Origin: Gillisia sp. UBA3175
GTDB taxonomy: Bacteria; Bacteroidota; Bacteroidia; Flavobacteriales; Flavobacteriaceae
Reading direction: 5' to 3'
Assembly (NCBI GenBank): GCA_002364325.1
Contig: DEXV01000003.1
Span: forward strand, 461-64,460
Length of the DNA: 64,000 nucleotides
The position numbers and the translations under genes are program-made. The notes beneath the pieces were generated by a model, which was given only the letters and a program-made list of their open reading frames with translations, was not told the DNA's origin and searched no databases. Positions 17,118 through 26,134 of the stretch are shown here, one piece after another; within the stretch, counting starts at the first letter, position 1; every line of letters starts with the position of its first letter.

Positions 17118-17962
17118 GAGTACATATTATAGGTGTAGGCCTCATAGGCGGATCGTTCGCTGTGGATATTAGAAATGCATTTTCTGAAGTGCAGTTGGTT
17201 GGTATAGATAATAATCCAGATCATCTTAAACAAGCATTATCTTTGGGGATCATAGATGAGGTAGAGGAATTAAACAATGTTAGATCTTCAGATCTGGTAA
17301 TTGTGGCTGTGCCGGTAGATGTGAGTATCGCACTTATTAAACAGGTGTTAGATATCGTAGAAGACCATACCTTGGTTATAGATACAGGTTCTACTAAAGG
17401 GAAGTTGTGCGATGCTTTAAGTGCTCATCCAAATCGACGGAATTTCTTGGCAGCGCATCCAATCTCGGGTACAGAATTTTCTGGACCACAAGCAGCAGTA
17501 AAAGATCTCTACAGGAATAAAACAAATATTATATGTGAAGTAGAAAAAACAGCATTCAAACTTCAGGAAAGAGCATTAGAACTTTTCCAGAAATTAGGAA
17601 TGAGAATATGTTACATGGACCCAAAATCACATGACAGGCATATTGCTTATGTTTCACATTTATCGCATATAAGTTCCTTTATGCTTGGCAAAACAGTATT
17701 GGAAAAGGAGAAAGACGAACGCAATATATTTGATCTTGCAGGTAGTGGTTTTGCTTCTACCGTTAGACTCGCCAAAAGTTCTCCTGCCATGTGGACTCCC
17801 ATTTTTGAACAAAACAAGGAAAATGTTGTGGAGATATTAAAGGAATATATTCAGAATCTTAACATGTTTAAAGATCTACTGGAGAACAACGATTTTGAAG
17901 GCGTCTTTAATGAAATGGAGAAAACGAATCATATTAAAACTATATTAAACGGAATCAATTAA
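17114..17962 (+). CDS. tyrA: Prephenate dehydrogenase
   Basis: 282 residues. The NAD(P)-binding motif GVGLIGGSFAVDI starts at residue 7; STKGK, HPISGTE and the helical C-terminal domain with the SHLSHI segment follow. It oxidatively decarboxylates prephenate to hydroxyphenylpyruvate for tyrosine. No ACT domain is present, so tyrosine feedback would have to come from the leader or from the DAHP synthase fusion. It overlaps the aminotransferase gene by 4 nt and lies 13 nt before the DAHP synthase gene. Confidence 0.92.
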   Translation: MRVHIIGVGLIGGSFAVDIRNAFSEVQLVGIDNNPDHLKQALSLGIIDEVEELNNVRSSDLVIVAVPVDVSIALIKQVLDIVEDHTLVIDTGSTKGKLCDALSAHPNRRNFLAAHPISGTEFSGPQAAVKDLYRNKTNIICEVEKTAFKLQERALELFQKLGMRICYMDPKSHDRHIAYVSHLSHISSFMLGKTVLEKEKDERNIFDLAGSGFASTVRLAKSSPAMWTPIFEQNKENVVEILKEYIQNLNMFKDLLENNDFEGVFNEMEKTNHIKTILNGIN

Positions 17963-17975
17963 AAATTAATTAACA

Positions 17976-19058
17976 ATGGAAAATAAAAAAGAACTAAGAA
18001 CCTGGTTAGATAAATTTAACCTTGATCATCCGCTGGTAATCGCAGGACCATGCAGCGCAGAGACCGAAGAACAGTTAGTCAAGATCGCTAAACAATTAAA
18101 AGATAGTGATGTTAGTGTTTTGCGTGCAGGTTTATGGAAACCGAGAACCCGCCCAGGGAATTTTGAAGGGGTTGGTGCTCTAGGTTTAAAATGGATGCAA
18201 ACAGCAAAAGAAGAAACAGGATTGCTAACCACTACAGAAGTTGCAAACGCAAACCATGTGGAACTAGCTTTAAAGCACGATGTAGATATTTTATGGATTG
18301 GAGCCAGAACTACGGTTTCACCATTTATAGTTCAGGACATTGCAGATGCCTTGCAGGGAACAGATAAAACGGTATTGATCAAGAATCCTGTGAATCCAGA
18401 TCTTTCTTTATGGTTGGGTGCCGTGGAGCGTTTTTACACTGCAGATGTGAAGAATTTAGGAGTGATCCATAGAGGATTTTCTACTTATGAAAAAACCAAA
18501 TACAGAAACAATCCAGAATGGCAAATACCAATAGATCTACAAAATAGATTTCCAGATCTGCCACTTATTTTAGACCCTTCGCATATTGCGGGAAGACGCG
18601 ATATTATTTTCGATCTTTGCCAAACAGCTTTAGATCTTAACTATGATGGATTGATGGTAGAAACTCATCATGATCCGGATAATGCATGGAGTGATGCCGC
18701 ACAACAGATCACGCCAGCTACATTAATTCAAGTCATGAAAGATCTTAAGATCAGAAAGGAAATTTCTGAAAGTGAAGATTTTGTGAACAGTTTGAAGAAT
18801 TTGAGAGCCAAGATCGATATTGCAGATCACCAGTTATTAGAGGTGCTTTCAAAAAGAATGAAAATAGCCGATGAGATTGGAAAAATAAAAAAATCACAAA
18901 ATGTGGCAATTCTCCAAACTTCCAGATGGAATGAGATCCTTGGAAAAATGATATTAGAAGGAGAGCAACAAGGATTGAGTGAAGAGTTTGTTTTAAAAAT
19001 GTTCAAAGCGATTCATCAGGAATCTATAAATCATCAGAAAAAAGTAATTAGCGAATAA
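17976..19058 (+). CDS. Bifunctional DAHP synthase / chorismate mutase
   Basis: The first enzyme of the shikimate pathway fused to the enzyme that commits chorismate to Phe/Tyr. Residues 1 to about 255 are a short class I-beta DAHP synthase (AGPCSAE, KPRTRPGNFEG, HRGFSTYE, DPSHIAGRR, VETHHDPD). Residues about 265-360 are an AroQ-type mutase helix bundle (LRAKIDIADHQLL, RMKIADEIGKIK). In this class the mutase domain also serves as the regulatory domain through which prephenate or its products inhibit the synthase. It is the last clear aromatic gene of the attenuated operon. Confidence 0.93.
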   Translation: MENKKELRTWLDKFNLDHPLVIAGPCSAETEEQLVKIAKQLKDSDVSVLRAGLWKPRTRPGNFEGVGALGLKWMQTAKEETGLLTTTEVANANHVELALKHDVDILWIGARTTVSPFIVQDIADALQGTDKTVLIKNPVNPDLSLWLGAVERFYTADVKNLGVIHRGFSTYEKTKYRNNPEWQIPIDLQNRFPDLPLILDPSHIAGRRDIIFDLCQTALDLNYDGLMVETHHDPDNAWSDAAQQITPATLIQVMKDLKIRKEISESEDFVNSLKNLRAKIDIADHQLLEVLSKRMKIADEIGKIKKSQNVAILQTSRWNEILGKMILEGEQQGLSEEFVLKMFKAIHQESINHQKKVISE

Positions 19059-19083
19059 GCGTGGGATTTTGCACCTTTGTAGT

Positions 19084-20040
19084 ATGACAGGAATTGTATA
19101 TAAATCTACAGGGAGTTGGTATCATGTTAAGGCAGAAAGCGGTGTTTTTTACCGCTGTAGGATAAAGGGAAAATTCCGCATGCAAGGAATTAAAAGCACC
19201 AATCCTGTGGCGGTAGGCGATAAGGTACAATTTGATCTAGAAGAAACTGGAGACGATACTTTTGGGGTAATTAATACAATAGAAGAACGAGATAATTACA
19301 TCATCAGGAAATCTGTAAACCTGTCTAAACAAACCCATATTATCGCCTCAAATATCGATATAGCATTCTTGTTAGTTACGCTTAATAATCCGCCAACTTT
19401 CACCACATTTATTGATAGGTTTTTAGTTACTGCGGAAGCATATCATATAAAAACAGTGCTATTGTTCAATAAGATAGATGCTTACAATGAAGAAGAGTTA
19501 GGGGAGATCAAATACTTGGCTGCCTTATATCGAGCGGTTGGATATGAATGTATAGGTATTTCTGCAAAGACAGGTGAAAATTTAGAGAAGGTAAAGGAAA
19601 TGATGACAGGGAAGACTAGTATGTTCTCCGGACATAGTGGAACTGGAAAATCTACACTTATCAATGCATTAGAGCCAACACTGGATCTTAAAACTTCAAA
19701 AATAAGTACTCAACATAAACAGGGCCAACATACCACTACTTTTGCAGAGATGTACGATCTTAATTTTGACGCAAGAATAATAGATACTCCTGGAATTAAG
19801 GGTTTTGGGATCGTAGAGATGGAAAAAGAGGAATTAGGAAACTATTTTCCTGAATTTTTTGCGGTAAAACAAGAATGTAAATTCAACAATTGCCTGCATA
19901 TAGAAGAACCGCATTGCGCCGTAAAAGATGGTTTAGAAGCTGGAGAGATCGCATGGTCCAGATATAAAAGTTATTTGCAGATCGTAGCAGGAGAAGACGA
20001 GCAGCAATACAGGATGGATGATTTTCCAGAAGAAAAATGA
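19084..20040 (+). CDS. rsgA: Ribosome small-subunit GTPase RsgA
   Basis: A late 30S assembly factor. It has an N-terminal OB fold (AVGDKVQFDL), then the circularly permuted GTPase motifs in the order G4 (NKID), G1 (GHSGTGKST) and G3 (DTPG), then a zinc knuckle (CKFNNCLH...HC). That order is diagnostic. I chose ATG 19084 over a TTG 15 nt upstream that lies in promoter-like sequence. It overlaps dtd by four bases (ATGA). It may have its own promoter in the 25 nt after the DAHP synthase gene. Confidence 0.94.
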   Translation: MTGIVYKSTGSWYHVKAESGVFYRCRIKGKFRMQGIKSTNPVAVGDKVQFDLEETGDDTFGVINTIEERDNYIIRKSVNLSKQTHIIASNIDIAFLLVTLNNPPTFTTFIDRFLVTAEAYHIKTVLLFNKIDAYNEEELGEIKYLAALYRAVGYECIGISAKTGENLEKVKEMMTGKTSMFSGHSGTGKSTLINALEPTLDLKTSKISTQHKQGQHTTTFAEMYDLNFDARIIDTPGIKGFGIVEMEKEELGNYFPEFFAVKQECKFNNCLHIEEPHCAVKDGLEAGEIAWSRYKSYLQIVAGEDEQQYRMDDFPEEK

Positions 20041-20489
20041 GAGTAGTTCTTCAAAGAGTTTTAGAGGCATCGGTTACTATTAACGGCACTGTGAATGGTA
20101 CAATTGGAAACGGACTATTAATACTTGTTGGTATAGAGGAAGATGATTCTAAAGAAGATATTTCCTGGCTGGTTAATAAGATCTTGAAAATGCGAATTTT
20201 TAATGATGAAAGCGGGGTTATGAATTGTTCATTGCAAGATATTTCAGGAGAAGTATTAGTAATTAGTCAGTTCACCTTGCATGCAAGCACCAAAAAAGGG
20301 AATAGGCCAAGTTATATTAAAGCGGCCAAGCCCGAAATTGCAGTTCCACTTTACAATAATTTTTTAAAAGAAATTGAAGAACAGTTAGGAAAAAACGTGG
20401 AAAAAGGTGTTTTTGGAGCAGATATGAAAGTTTTACTTACAAATGATGGTCCTGTAACAATTATAATAGATTCAAAAAGCAGAGAATAA
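20037..20489 (+). CDS. dtd: D-aminoacyl-tRNA deacylase
   Basis: 150 residues, full length for the DTD family, which hydrolyses D-amino acids (notably D-Tyr) and glycine from mischarged tRNAs. The start MRVVLQRV and the motifs SQFTLHA and GNRPSY are the two active-site signatures. It sits inside a tight rsgA-dtd-mazG-like cluster with 4-nt and 1-nt overlaps. Confidence 0.95.
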   Translation: MRVVLQRVLEASVTINGTVNGTIGNGLLILVGIEEDDSKEDISWLVNKILKMRIFNDESGVMNCSLQDISGEVLVISQFTLHASTKKGNRPSYIKAAKPEIAVPLYNNFLKEIEEQLGKNVEKGVFGADMKVLLTNDGPVTIIIDSKSRE

Positions 20490-20815
20490 TGAATATTCAA
20501 AATGCACAGGAAGCAGTAGACGAATGGATAAAATCCCATGGAGTTCGCTATTTTAATGAACTCACTAATATGGCGCAGCTAACTGAAGAAGTTGGAGAAG
20601 TAGCTCGAATTATTGCGCGCCGCTATGGCGAACAGAGTGAAAAAGAGAGTGATAAGAACAAGGATCTGGGAGAAGAACTGGCAGATGTGTTGTTTGTGGT
20701 TTTATGCCTAGCCAATCAAACAGGGATAAACCTACAAGAAGCTTTCGATAAGAAACTAGACCTGAAGACCACAAGAGATCATGACAGACATCATAATAAT
20801 GATAAACTGAAATAA
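20489..20815 (+). CDS. MazG-like nucleotide pyrophosphohydrolase
   Basis: 108 residues with the MazG metal-binding pattern: TEEVGEVAR (EExxE-like) and, 25-30 residues later, EELADVLFV (ExxD). Single-domain members hydrolyse non-canonical or excess (d)NTPs. It overlaps dtd by one base and is followed directly by a small membrane protein. Confidence 0.85.
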   Translation: MNIQNAQEAVDEWIKSHGVRYFNELTNMAQLTEEVGEVARIIARRYGEQSEKESDKNKDLGEELADVLFVVLCLANQTGINLQEAFDKKLDLKTTRDHDRHHNNDKLK

Positions 20816-21082
20816 ATGAATTTCAAAAAAGTTGTTCAAGCAAAGGGTTTTTGGAAATCGGTTATAGGAATGGGTGTAGGCTTTATTATTGTTTATCATA
20901 TTATAACCATGTTATTTGCCTTTGGAGGTTTTCAATTCTCTGAATATTTTAAGTTGAATCTTTCTGAAGACAGATGGTTCAAATTTGTTTTTGGATCTTT
21001 ACTTACCGGATTTATCTATGGTTTTATAATTACTTACGGTCAATTTTCTGTTAAACTTAAAAAGGAGGAAATAGACTATTAA
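20816..21082 (+). CDS. Small two-helix membrane protein, unknown function
   Basis: 88 residues, starting at the base after the MazG-like stop codon. Two hydrophobic segments are seen (about 16-35 and 58-76) with a charged tail (KLKKEEIDY). I do not recognise a family with certainty. Tight packing behind the MazG-like gene supports it being real. Confidence 0.7.
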   Translation: MNFKKVVQAKGFWKSVIGMGVGFIIVYHIITMLFAFGGFQFSEYFKLNLSEDRWFKFVFGSLLTGFIYGFIITYGQFSVKLKKEEIDY

Positions 21083-21127
21083 TAAATCTGTAATTTTATC
21101 TTTAAATAGAATTTCAGTCTAATTACA

Positions 21128-22357
21128 ATGAATCTTAAACTAAAACATTCCTCTATTTCCACCTCAGGAGCACTGCAAATTACGGGTTCTAAAAGTGAAT
21201 CGAACCGTTCTTTAATCCTTCAGGCTTTGTATCCCAGCATATTATTAGATAATCTTTCTAATAGTGATGATACTGTTGTGCTTCAAAAGGCACTAAACAG
21301 TAAAGATAAAACTATTGATATTCACCATGCAGGAACTGCAATGCGGTTTCTAACTGCATATTTTGCAACTCAAGAAGGTAGGGAAGTGGTTCTTACTGGA
21401 AGTTCCAGAATGAAGGAGCGCCCAATTGCATTATTGGTAAATGCTCTTAAGGATCTTGGAGCAGATATAAGCTATGTGAACCAAGAAGGATATCCGCCAC
21501 TAAAGATAAAAGGTAAAAAAATTACTAAGAATACTGTTAAGGTACAGGCAAATATTAGCAGCCAGTATATTTCTGCTTTAATGCTAATAGCACCTTCTTT
21601 GCCTAATGGTTTAGAGATTCTTTTAGATGGTCACGTAACCTCTGCACCTTATATAAATATGACCTTAGAATTGCTTCGTTATTTTGGAGTTGAGGCAAGT
21701 TTTGAAGGAAGCTCAATAAAAATTGATTATAAGGAATCGGTAGTATCTAACACTTTAGAAATAGAATCAGATTGGAGCTCAGCTTCGTATTTTTTCGCGA
21801 TAGCCGCTTTAAGCGATGAAGCCAATTTAAAATTAAAAAATTATAGAAGTTCCAGTTTGCAAGGAGATTCTCAAATTGTCCCTATTTTCCATGAACTTGG
21901 AATTTCAACCTGTTTTGAACAAAATCAAATTCAGTTAAAAACCAGATCTCATAAAAAACCAATTACGCTTCATTTAAACCTTCAGAATATGCCAGATCTT
22001 GCACAAACCATTGCTGTTACCTGTTTAGGTTTGGGAATTGGATGCGAATTAAAAGGGCTACATACCTTAAAGATCAAGGAAACAGATAGGTTGGTTGCAT
22101 TAAAGAACGAGTTGGAAAAATTTGGTGCCCATGTTGCGATTTCTCATGAGAGTTTATCGATGGCACCATGTGCTGTTCTAAATACGAATGTAGAAATAGA
22201 GACCTATAATGATCATAGAATGGCGATGGCTTTTGCGCCTCTGGCTTTAAAAGTTCCAATTATAATTAAAGATGCGGGAGTTGTCTCAAAATCTTATCCA
22301 GAGTTTTGGGAAGACCTGGAATCCATTGGATTTTCTATAGAGAAAGTCTCCAACTAA
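21128..22357 (+). CDS. aroA: 5-enolpyruvylshikimate-3-phosphate synthase
   Basis: The sixth shikimate step, 409 residues. Seen are SKSESNR near the start (the phosphate-binding SKS.SNR), the HAGTAMRF segment (the NxGTAxR equivalent), the SSQYISALM segment, the DLAQTIAV segment, KETDRL and the late YNDHRMAMAFAPL. It follows the aromatic operon after a gap of 45 nt, so it may be the tail of the same transcript or have a weak promoter of its own. Confidence 0.95.
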   Translation: MNLKLKHSSISTSGALQITGSKSESNRSLILQALYPSILLDNLSNSDDTVVLQKALNSKDKTIDIHHAGTAMRFLTAYFATQEGREVVLTGSSRMKERPIALLVNALKDLGADISYVNQEGYPPLKIKGKKITKNTVKVQANISSQYISALMLIAPSLPNGLEILLDGHVTSAPYINMTLELLRYFGVEASFEGSSIKIDYKESVVSNTLEIESDWSSASYFFAIAALSDEANLKLKNYRSSSLQGDSQIVPIFHELGISTCFEQNQIQLKTRSHKKPITLHLNLQNMPDLAQTIAVTCLGLGIGCELKGLHTLKIKETDRLVALKNELEKFGAHVAISHESLSMAPCAVLNTNVEIETYNDHRMAMAFAPLALKVPIIIKDAGVVSKSYPEFWEDLESIGFSIEKVSN

Positions 22358-22385
22358 CTCATTTCTTAAATAAACACCTATTTAC

Positions 22386-22417
22386 TTGACAACGCCTATG
22401 TTGAGGTTGTATATTTG
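22386..22417 (+). promoter_or_regulatory. queA promoter
   Basis: TTG at 22386-22388, 21 nt, then TATATTTG at 22410-22417, an exact Bacteroidetes consensus pair. It rules out the TTG at 22415 as the translation start. Confidence 0.8.
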
Positions 22418-22444
22418 CATCCTTTAAAAAATGAAAATATGGGA

Positions 22445-23494
22445 ATGAAACTTTCACAATTTGGTTTTGAACTTCCGGATGAACTTCTAGCTGAATATCC
22501 TGCTGAAAACAGGGATGAGGCACGTTTGATGGTTCTTAATAGAAAAGACCAAATAATTGAGCATAAATTATTTAAGGATATCATGGAGTATTTTGAGCCA
22601 AAGGATGTGTTGGTTCTTAATAACACTAAAGTATTTCCTGCGCGCCTTTTTGGTAATAAAGAAAAGACTGGTGCTCGTATTGAAGTGTTTTTATTGAGAG
22701 AATTAAATCCAGAAACCAAACTTTGGGATGTTTTAGTAGATCCTGCTAGAAAAATTAGAATCGGAAATAAATTATATTTCGGGGATGATGAAAGTCTAGT
22801 TGCAGAGGTGATAGATAATACTACTTCTAGAGGAAGAACGCTACGTTTCCTATACGATGGTTCTTACCAAGAATTCAGAAAAAAATTACAGGAATTAGGA
22901 GAAACTCCTCTTCCAAAATATATTAAAAGAGAAGTTACACCAGAAGATCACGAGCGTTACCAAACCATTTATGCTAAAAATGAAGGTGCGGTTGCAGCTC
23001 CTACTGCTGGATTACACTTTTCTAAGCATCTTTTAAAAAGATTGGAAATTAAAGGAGTAGATTTTGCTGAAGTTACACTTCATGTGGGTCTTGGAACTTT
23101 TAGTCCTGTTGAAGTAGAAGATCTTTCCAAACATAAAATGGATAGTGAAGAAGCTTTTATAGATAATAAAGCAACGACTATTATTAATAAGGCAATTTCA
23201 GAAAAAAGGAGAATTTGTGCAGTAGGTACTACCAGTATGAGAGTATTGGAAAGTGCAGTATCTTCTAACCATACTTTAAACGAATTTAGTGGATGGACCA
23301 ATAAATTTATCTTTCCTCCATACGATTTTAGTATAGCTAATTGTATGATCACTAATTTTCATACGCCAAAGTCTACTTTAATGATGATGGTATCTGCATT
23401 TGCGGGTCATGATTTTATGAAAAAGGCCTATGCTGAAGCGATCAAGGAAAAATATAAGTTCTACACTTATGGTGATGCAATGTTGATCATCTAA
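22445..23494 (+). CDS. queA: S-adenosylmethionine:tRNA ribosyltransferase-isomerase
   Basis: Transfers the ribosyl part of SAM to 7-aminomethyl-7-deazaguanine in tRNA to make epoxyqueuosine. About 349 residues. Family marks are [12 protein letters not shown] at the N-terminus, [42 protein letters not shown] and [10 protein letters not shown] take ATG 22445 (MKLSQF) or 22439 as the start, because earlier in-frame codons overlap the promoter. It stands as a single gene with its own promoter and terminator. Confidence 0.95.
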   Translation: MKLSQFGFELPDELLAEYPAENRDEARLMVLNRKDQIIEHKLFKDIMEYFEPKDVLVLNNTKVFPARLFGNKEKTGARIEVFLLRELNPETKLWDVLVDPARKIRIGNKLYFGDDESLVAEVIDNTTSRGRTLRFLYDGSYQEFRKKLQELGETPLPKYIKREVTPEDHERYQTIYAKNEGAVAAPTAGLHFSKHLLKRLEIKGVDFAEVTLHVGLGTFSPVEVEDLSKHKMDSEEAFIDNKATTIINKAISEKRRICAVGTTSMRVLESAVSSNHTLNEFSGWTNKFIFPPYDFSIANCMITNFHTPKSTLMMMVSAFAGHDFMKKAYAEAIKEKYKFYTYGDAMLII

Positions 23495-23515
23495 TATTCT
23501 TCATCCAAATAATTT

Positions 23516-23564
23516 AAACCACGAATGCGCTCATTTAAAGAGAAGTATTCGTGGTTTTCTTTTT
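23516..23564 (+). terminator. queA terminator
   Basis: An 11-bp perfect stem (23516-23526 with 23547-23557), 20-nt loop, followed by a T-rich run. Confidence 0.8.
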
Positions 23565-23616
23565 AAGATGCAAATTGGAAATTGATAGATCCTACTATAA
23601 ATCCTAATAATCTTCA

Positions 23617-23624
23617 TACTTTTG
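23617..23624 (+). promoter_or_regulatory. -7 box (TACTTTTG) at the rlmN start
   Basis: A TAnnTTTG match that ends four bases before the GTG start at 23629. No -33 partner at standard spacing is clear. If real, the mRNA is leaderless or nearly so. Confidence 0.45.
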
Positions 23625-23628
23625 CATC

Positions 23629-24672
23629 GTGAAAGACCAGAAGAAAGATATACGTGCTTTAACTAAAGAACAATTACAAGAATTCTTTGTATCCCAGGGA
23701 GATAAGTCCTTTCGAGGTTCTCAGGTTTATGAATGGCTTTGGAATAAAAGCGCCCATAGTTTTGAAGATATGACCAATATTTCCAAGGCAACCAGACAGA
23801 TGCTAGAGGAGAATTTTGTGATCAATCACATTCGTGTAGATCTTATGCAACGCAGCAGTGATGGAACTATTAAAAATGCGGTAAGATTGCATGATAACCT
23901 CACGGTAGAATCTGTTTTAATTCCTACTTCTAAAAGAACTACCGCTTGCGTATCTTCTCAAGTTGGATGCAGCTTAGATTGCAAATTTTGCGCAACGGCT
24001 ACTCTAAAAAGAATGCGGAATCTTAATCCAGATGAGATCTATGATCAGGTGGTGGCAATAGATAATGAAAGCAGATTGTATTTTGATAAGCCTTTGTCCA
24101 ACATCGTTTTTATGGGAATGGGAGAACCACTTATGAATTACAACAATGTAATGAAGGCTGTAGAGAAGATCACTTCTAAAGAAGGCTTAGGAATGTCTTC
24201 TAAGCGAATTACCATTTCTACTTCCGGGGTTCCAAAAATGATCAAGAAATTAGCCGATGATGAAACTAAGGTGAAACTTGCTGTTTCGCTACACTCCGCT
24301 ATAGATGAAATTAGAACCACCATCATGCCTTTTAATGCTACATTTCCATTAGTAGATCTTAAGGAAGCATTGGAATATTGGTATTTAAAGACTAAAAGCA
24401 GAATTACTTATGAGTATATTGTTTGGGAAGGAATAAACGATACTCGTAAAGATGCGGAAGCTTTGGTGCAATTCTGTAAATATGTGCCTTGTAAGGTGAA
24501 TTTGATAGAATACAACCCAATAGACGACGGAATTTTTCAGCAAGCTTCTTCTGAAGCGACCCATATGTATGAATCTATGTTGGAAAGAAATGGAATTACA
24601 GTAACCGTAAGAAGATCAAGAGGAAAAGATATAGATGCCGCTTGTGGACAATTGGCAAACAAATCTTCATAA
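23629..24672 (+). CDS. rlmN: Dual-specificity 23S rRNA / tRNA adenine-C2 methyltransferase RlmN
   Basis: A radical-SAM enzyme that methylates C2 of A2503 in 23S rRNA and A37 in some tRNAs. 347 residues. The cluster motif is CSLDCKFC (CxxxCxxC), with GMGEPL, STSG and a C-terminal Cys (DIDAACGQL) used as the methyl carrier/resolving residue. It begins with GTG; the residues after it (KDIRALTKEQL) match the normal RlmN N-terminus, so the start looks right despite a promoter-like box four bases upstream. Confidence 0.94.
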   Translation: MKDQKKDIRALTKEQLQEFFVSQGDKSFRGSQVYEWLWNKSAHSFEDMTNISKATRQMLEENFVINHIRVDLMQRSSDGTIKNAVRLHDNLTVESVLIPTSKRTTACVSSQVGCSLDCKFCATATLKRMRNLNPDEIYDQVVAIDNESRLYFDKPLSNIVFMGMGEPLMNYNNVMKAVEKITSKEGLGMSSKRITISTSGVPKMIKKLADDETKVKLAVSLHSAIDEIRTTIMPFNATFPLVDLKEALEYWYLKTKSRITYEYIVWEGINDTRKDAEALVQFCKYVPCKVNLIEYNPIDDGIFQQASSEATHMYESMLERNGITVTVRRSRGKDIDAACGQLANKSS

Positions 24673-24705
24673 AAGTATAAAAATACCTGAACCATAATCT
24701 TTAGC

Positions 24706-24713
24706 TATCTTTG
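24706..24713 (+). promoter_or_regulatory. -7 box (TATCTTTG) just before the polyprenyl synthase
   Basis: A perfect TAnnTTTG ending seven bases before ATG 24721, which would place the transcription start at or next to the start codon. Confidence 0.5.
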
Positions 24714-24720
24714 ATTCAGA

Positions 24721-25698
24721 ATGAAGGTGATCTCTCAAATAAAATTACCGGTTGAAAAAGAAATGGAACTTTTCGAAAAAAAGTTCTTCGAGTCCATGTC
24801 TTCAAAAGTGGCGCTCTTAAATAGGATCACACATTATATAGTTAATAGAAAAGGGAAGCAAATGCGTCCTATGTTCGTTTTCTTGGTTGCAAAAATGGTT
24901 TCTGAAGGTCAGGTGAACGAGCGCACTTATCGCGGTGCTGCCGTGATAGAACTTATCCACACCGCAACTTTGGTTCACGATGATGTTGTAGACGATTCTA
25001 ATAGGAGACGAGGTTTCTTCAGTATTAATGCACTTTGGAAAAATAAGATCGCCGTATTGGTTGGTGATTATTTGCTATCCAAAGGCTTGCTGCTTTCTAT
25101 AGATAATAATGATTTCGACCTGCTGAAGATCATTTCTATCGCTGTGAAAGAAATGAGTGAAGGTGAGTTGCTTCAAATAGAAAAAGCCAGAAGGTTAGAT
25201 ATTACTGAAGCTGTGTATTACGATATTATTCGGCAAAAAACCGCAACCTTAATTGCTGCTTGTTGTAGTTTAGGTGCAGCTTCAGTAAAACCGGAATCGC
25301 TGGAAATTTCTAAAATGCGTAGGTTTGGAGAACTTATTGGAATGGCTTTTCAGATAAAAGATGATCTTTTCGATTATGGCGAAGAGCAAATAGGAAAACC
25401 AACGGGAATCGATATCAAGGAGCAAAAAATGACCTTGCCCTTGATCTATGTGCTTAATAATTCTACCTCGAAAGAGAAAAAATGGATCATTAATTCCATA
25501 AAGAACCACAACAAGGATAAAAAAAGAGTAAAAGAAGTGATCGCTCTGGTAAAAGCTAATGGTGGATTGGATTATGCCGTCACCAAAATGAAGGAATACC
25601 AAAAAGAGGCACTTTCCATTCTTAACGATTACCCTGATTCTACTTATAAAGATTCACTTATCCTGATGGTGAACTACGTGATAGAGCGTAAGAAGTAA
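24721..25698 (+). CDS. ispB: All-trans polyprenyl diphosphate synthase
   Basis: Elongates farnesyl diphosphate with isopentenyl diphosphate to the side chain of menaquinone. 325 residues, all-alpha prenyltransferase fold. The first aspartate motif is VHDDVVDD (about 82-89) followed by NRRRG, and the second is FQIKDDLFDY. GKQMRP is the substrate-binding start. The chain length of the product cannot be read off; the gene symbol follows the octaprenyl synthase family. It is followed by the repeat array. Confidence 0.88.
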   Translation: MKVISQIKLPVEKEMELFEKKFFESMSSKVALLNRITHYIVNRKGKQMRPMFVFLVAKMVSEGQVNERTYRGAAVIELIHTATLVHDDVVDDSNRRRGFFSINALWKNKIAVLVGDYLLSKGLLLSIDNNDFDLLKIISIAVKEMSEGELLQIEKARRLDITEAVYYDIIRQKTATLIAACCSLGAASVKPESLEISKMRRFGELIGMAFQIKDDLFDYGEEQIGKPTGIDIKEQKMTLPLIYVLNNSTSKEKKWIINSIKNHNKDKKRVKEVIALVKANGGLDYAVTKMKEYQKEALSILNDYPDSTYKDSLILMVNYVIERKK

Positions 25699-25736
25699 GT
25701 TTACGGTTTACAGTTAACAATAAACAATTATCAATT

Positions 25737-26030
25737 GTCACTCTGAGCCTGTCGAAGAGTGTTTTCTATTGAATATTTTAATTATTAAAATTTAGGCTTC
25801 GACAATCCCGATAGCTATCGGGACAGCCTGACATTTCTTTACTTGTCACCCTGAGCCTGCCGAAGGGTTTTCTTTATGACTAAGTTCAGGTTTAAAAGAG
25901 TTCCAATATTTATTGTTCAAATAACTTTATAATTAGAGATCGCTAATCACAATTAGGCTTCGACAATCCCGATAGCTATCGGGACAGCCTGACATTCCGG
26001 AATCTTGTCACTCTGAGCCTGTCGAAGGGT
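25737..26030. repeat. Alternating palindromic repeat array (REP/BIME-like)
   Basis: Five units in the intergenic space 25699-26134. Type A (GTCACYCTGAGCCTGYCGAAG) occurs at 25737-25760, 25845-25868 and 26007-26030. Type B occurs in the opposite sense at 25794-25833 and 25955-25994. B starts with the complement of A (CTTCGACA), then has an 18-bp perfect palindrome TCCCGATAGCTATCGGGA, then CAGCCTGACA. The order A-B-A-B-A lets neighbours pair into long cruciform or RNA stems. The array may act as a terminator or mRNA protector for ispB. No transposase lies nearby. Confidence 0.85.
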
Positions 26031-26134
26031 AATTCCAATGATTTTCAAACTTTCTTCAAAAATAAATAAATACTCAGGCAACCTTTTGTAATTTTCTTAC
26101 GTCTATATAAATAGATGCGTTTAAGCAAAGCTTA

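Noticed and set aside
19069..19083. TTG start for rsgA at 19069
   Set aside because: ATG 19084 gives the usual RsgA N-terminus; the upstream codons are promoter-like TTTGC sequence.
22415..22444. TTG start for queA at 22415
   Set aside because: The codon lies inside the TATATTTG promoter box, so it cannot be in the mRNA.
25699..26134. CRISPR array
   Set aside because: Repeats alternate in sequence and orientation, spacers are irregular, and no cas genes are present; this is a REP-like array.
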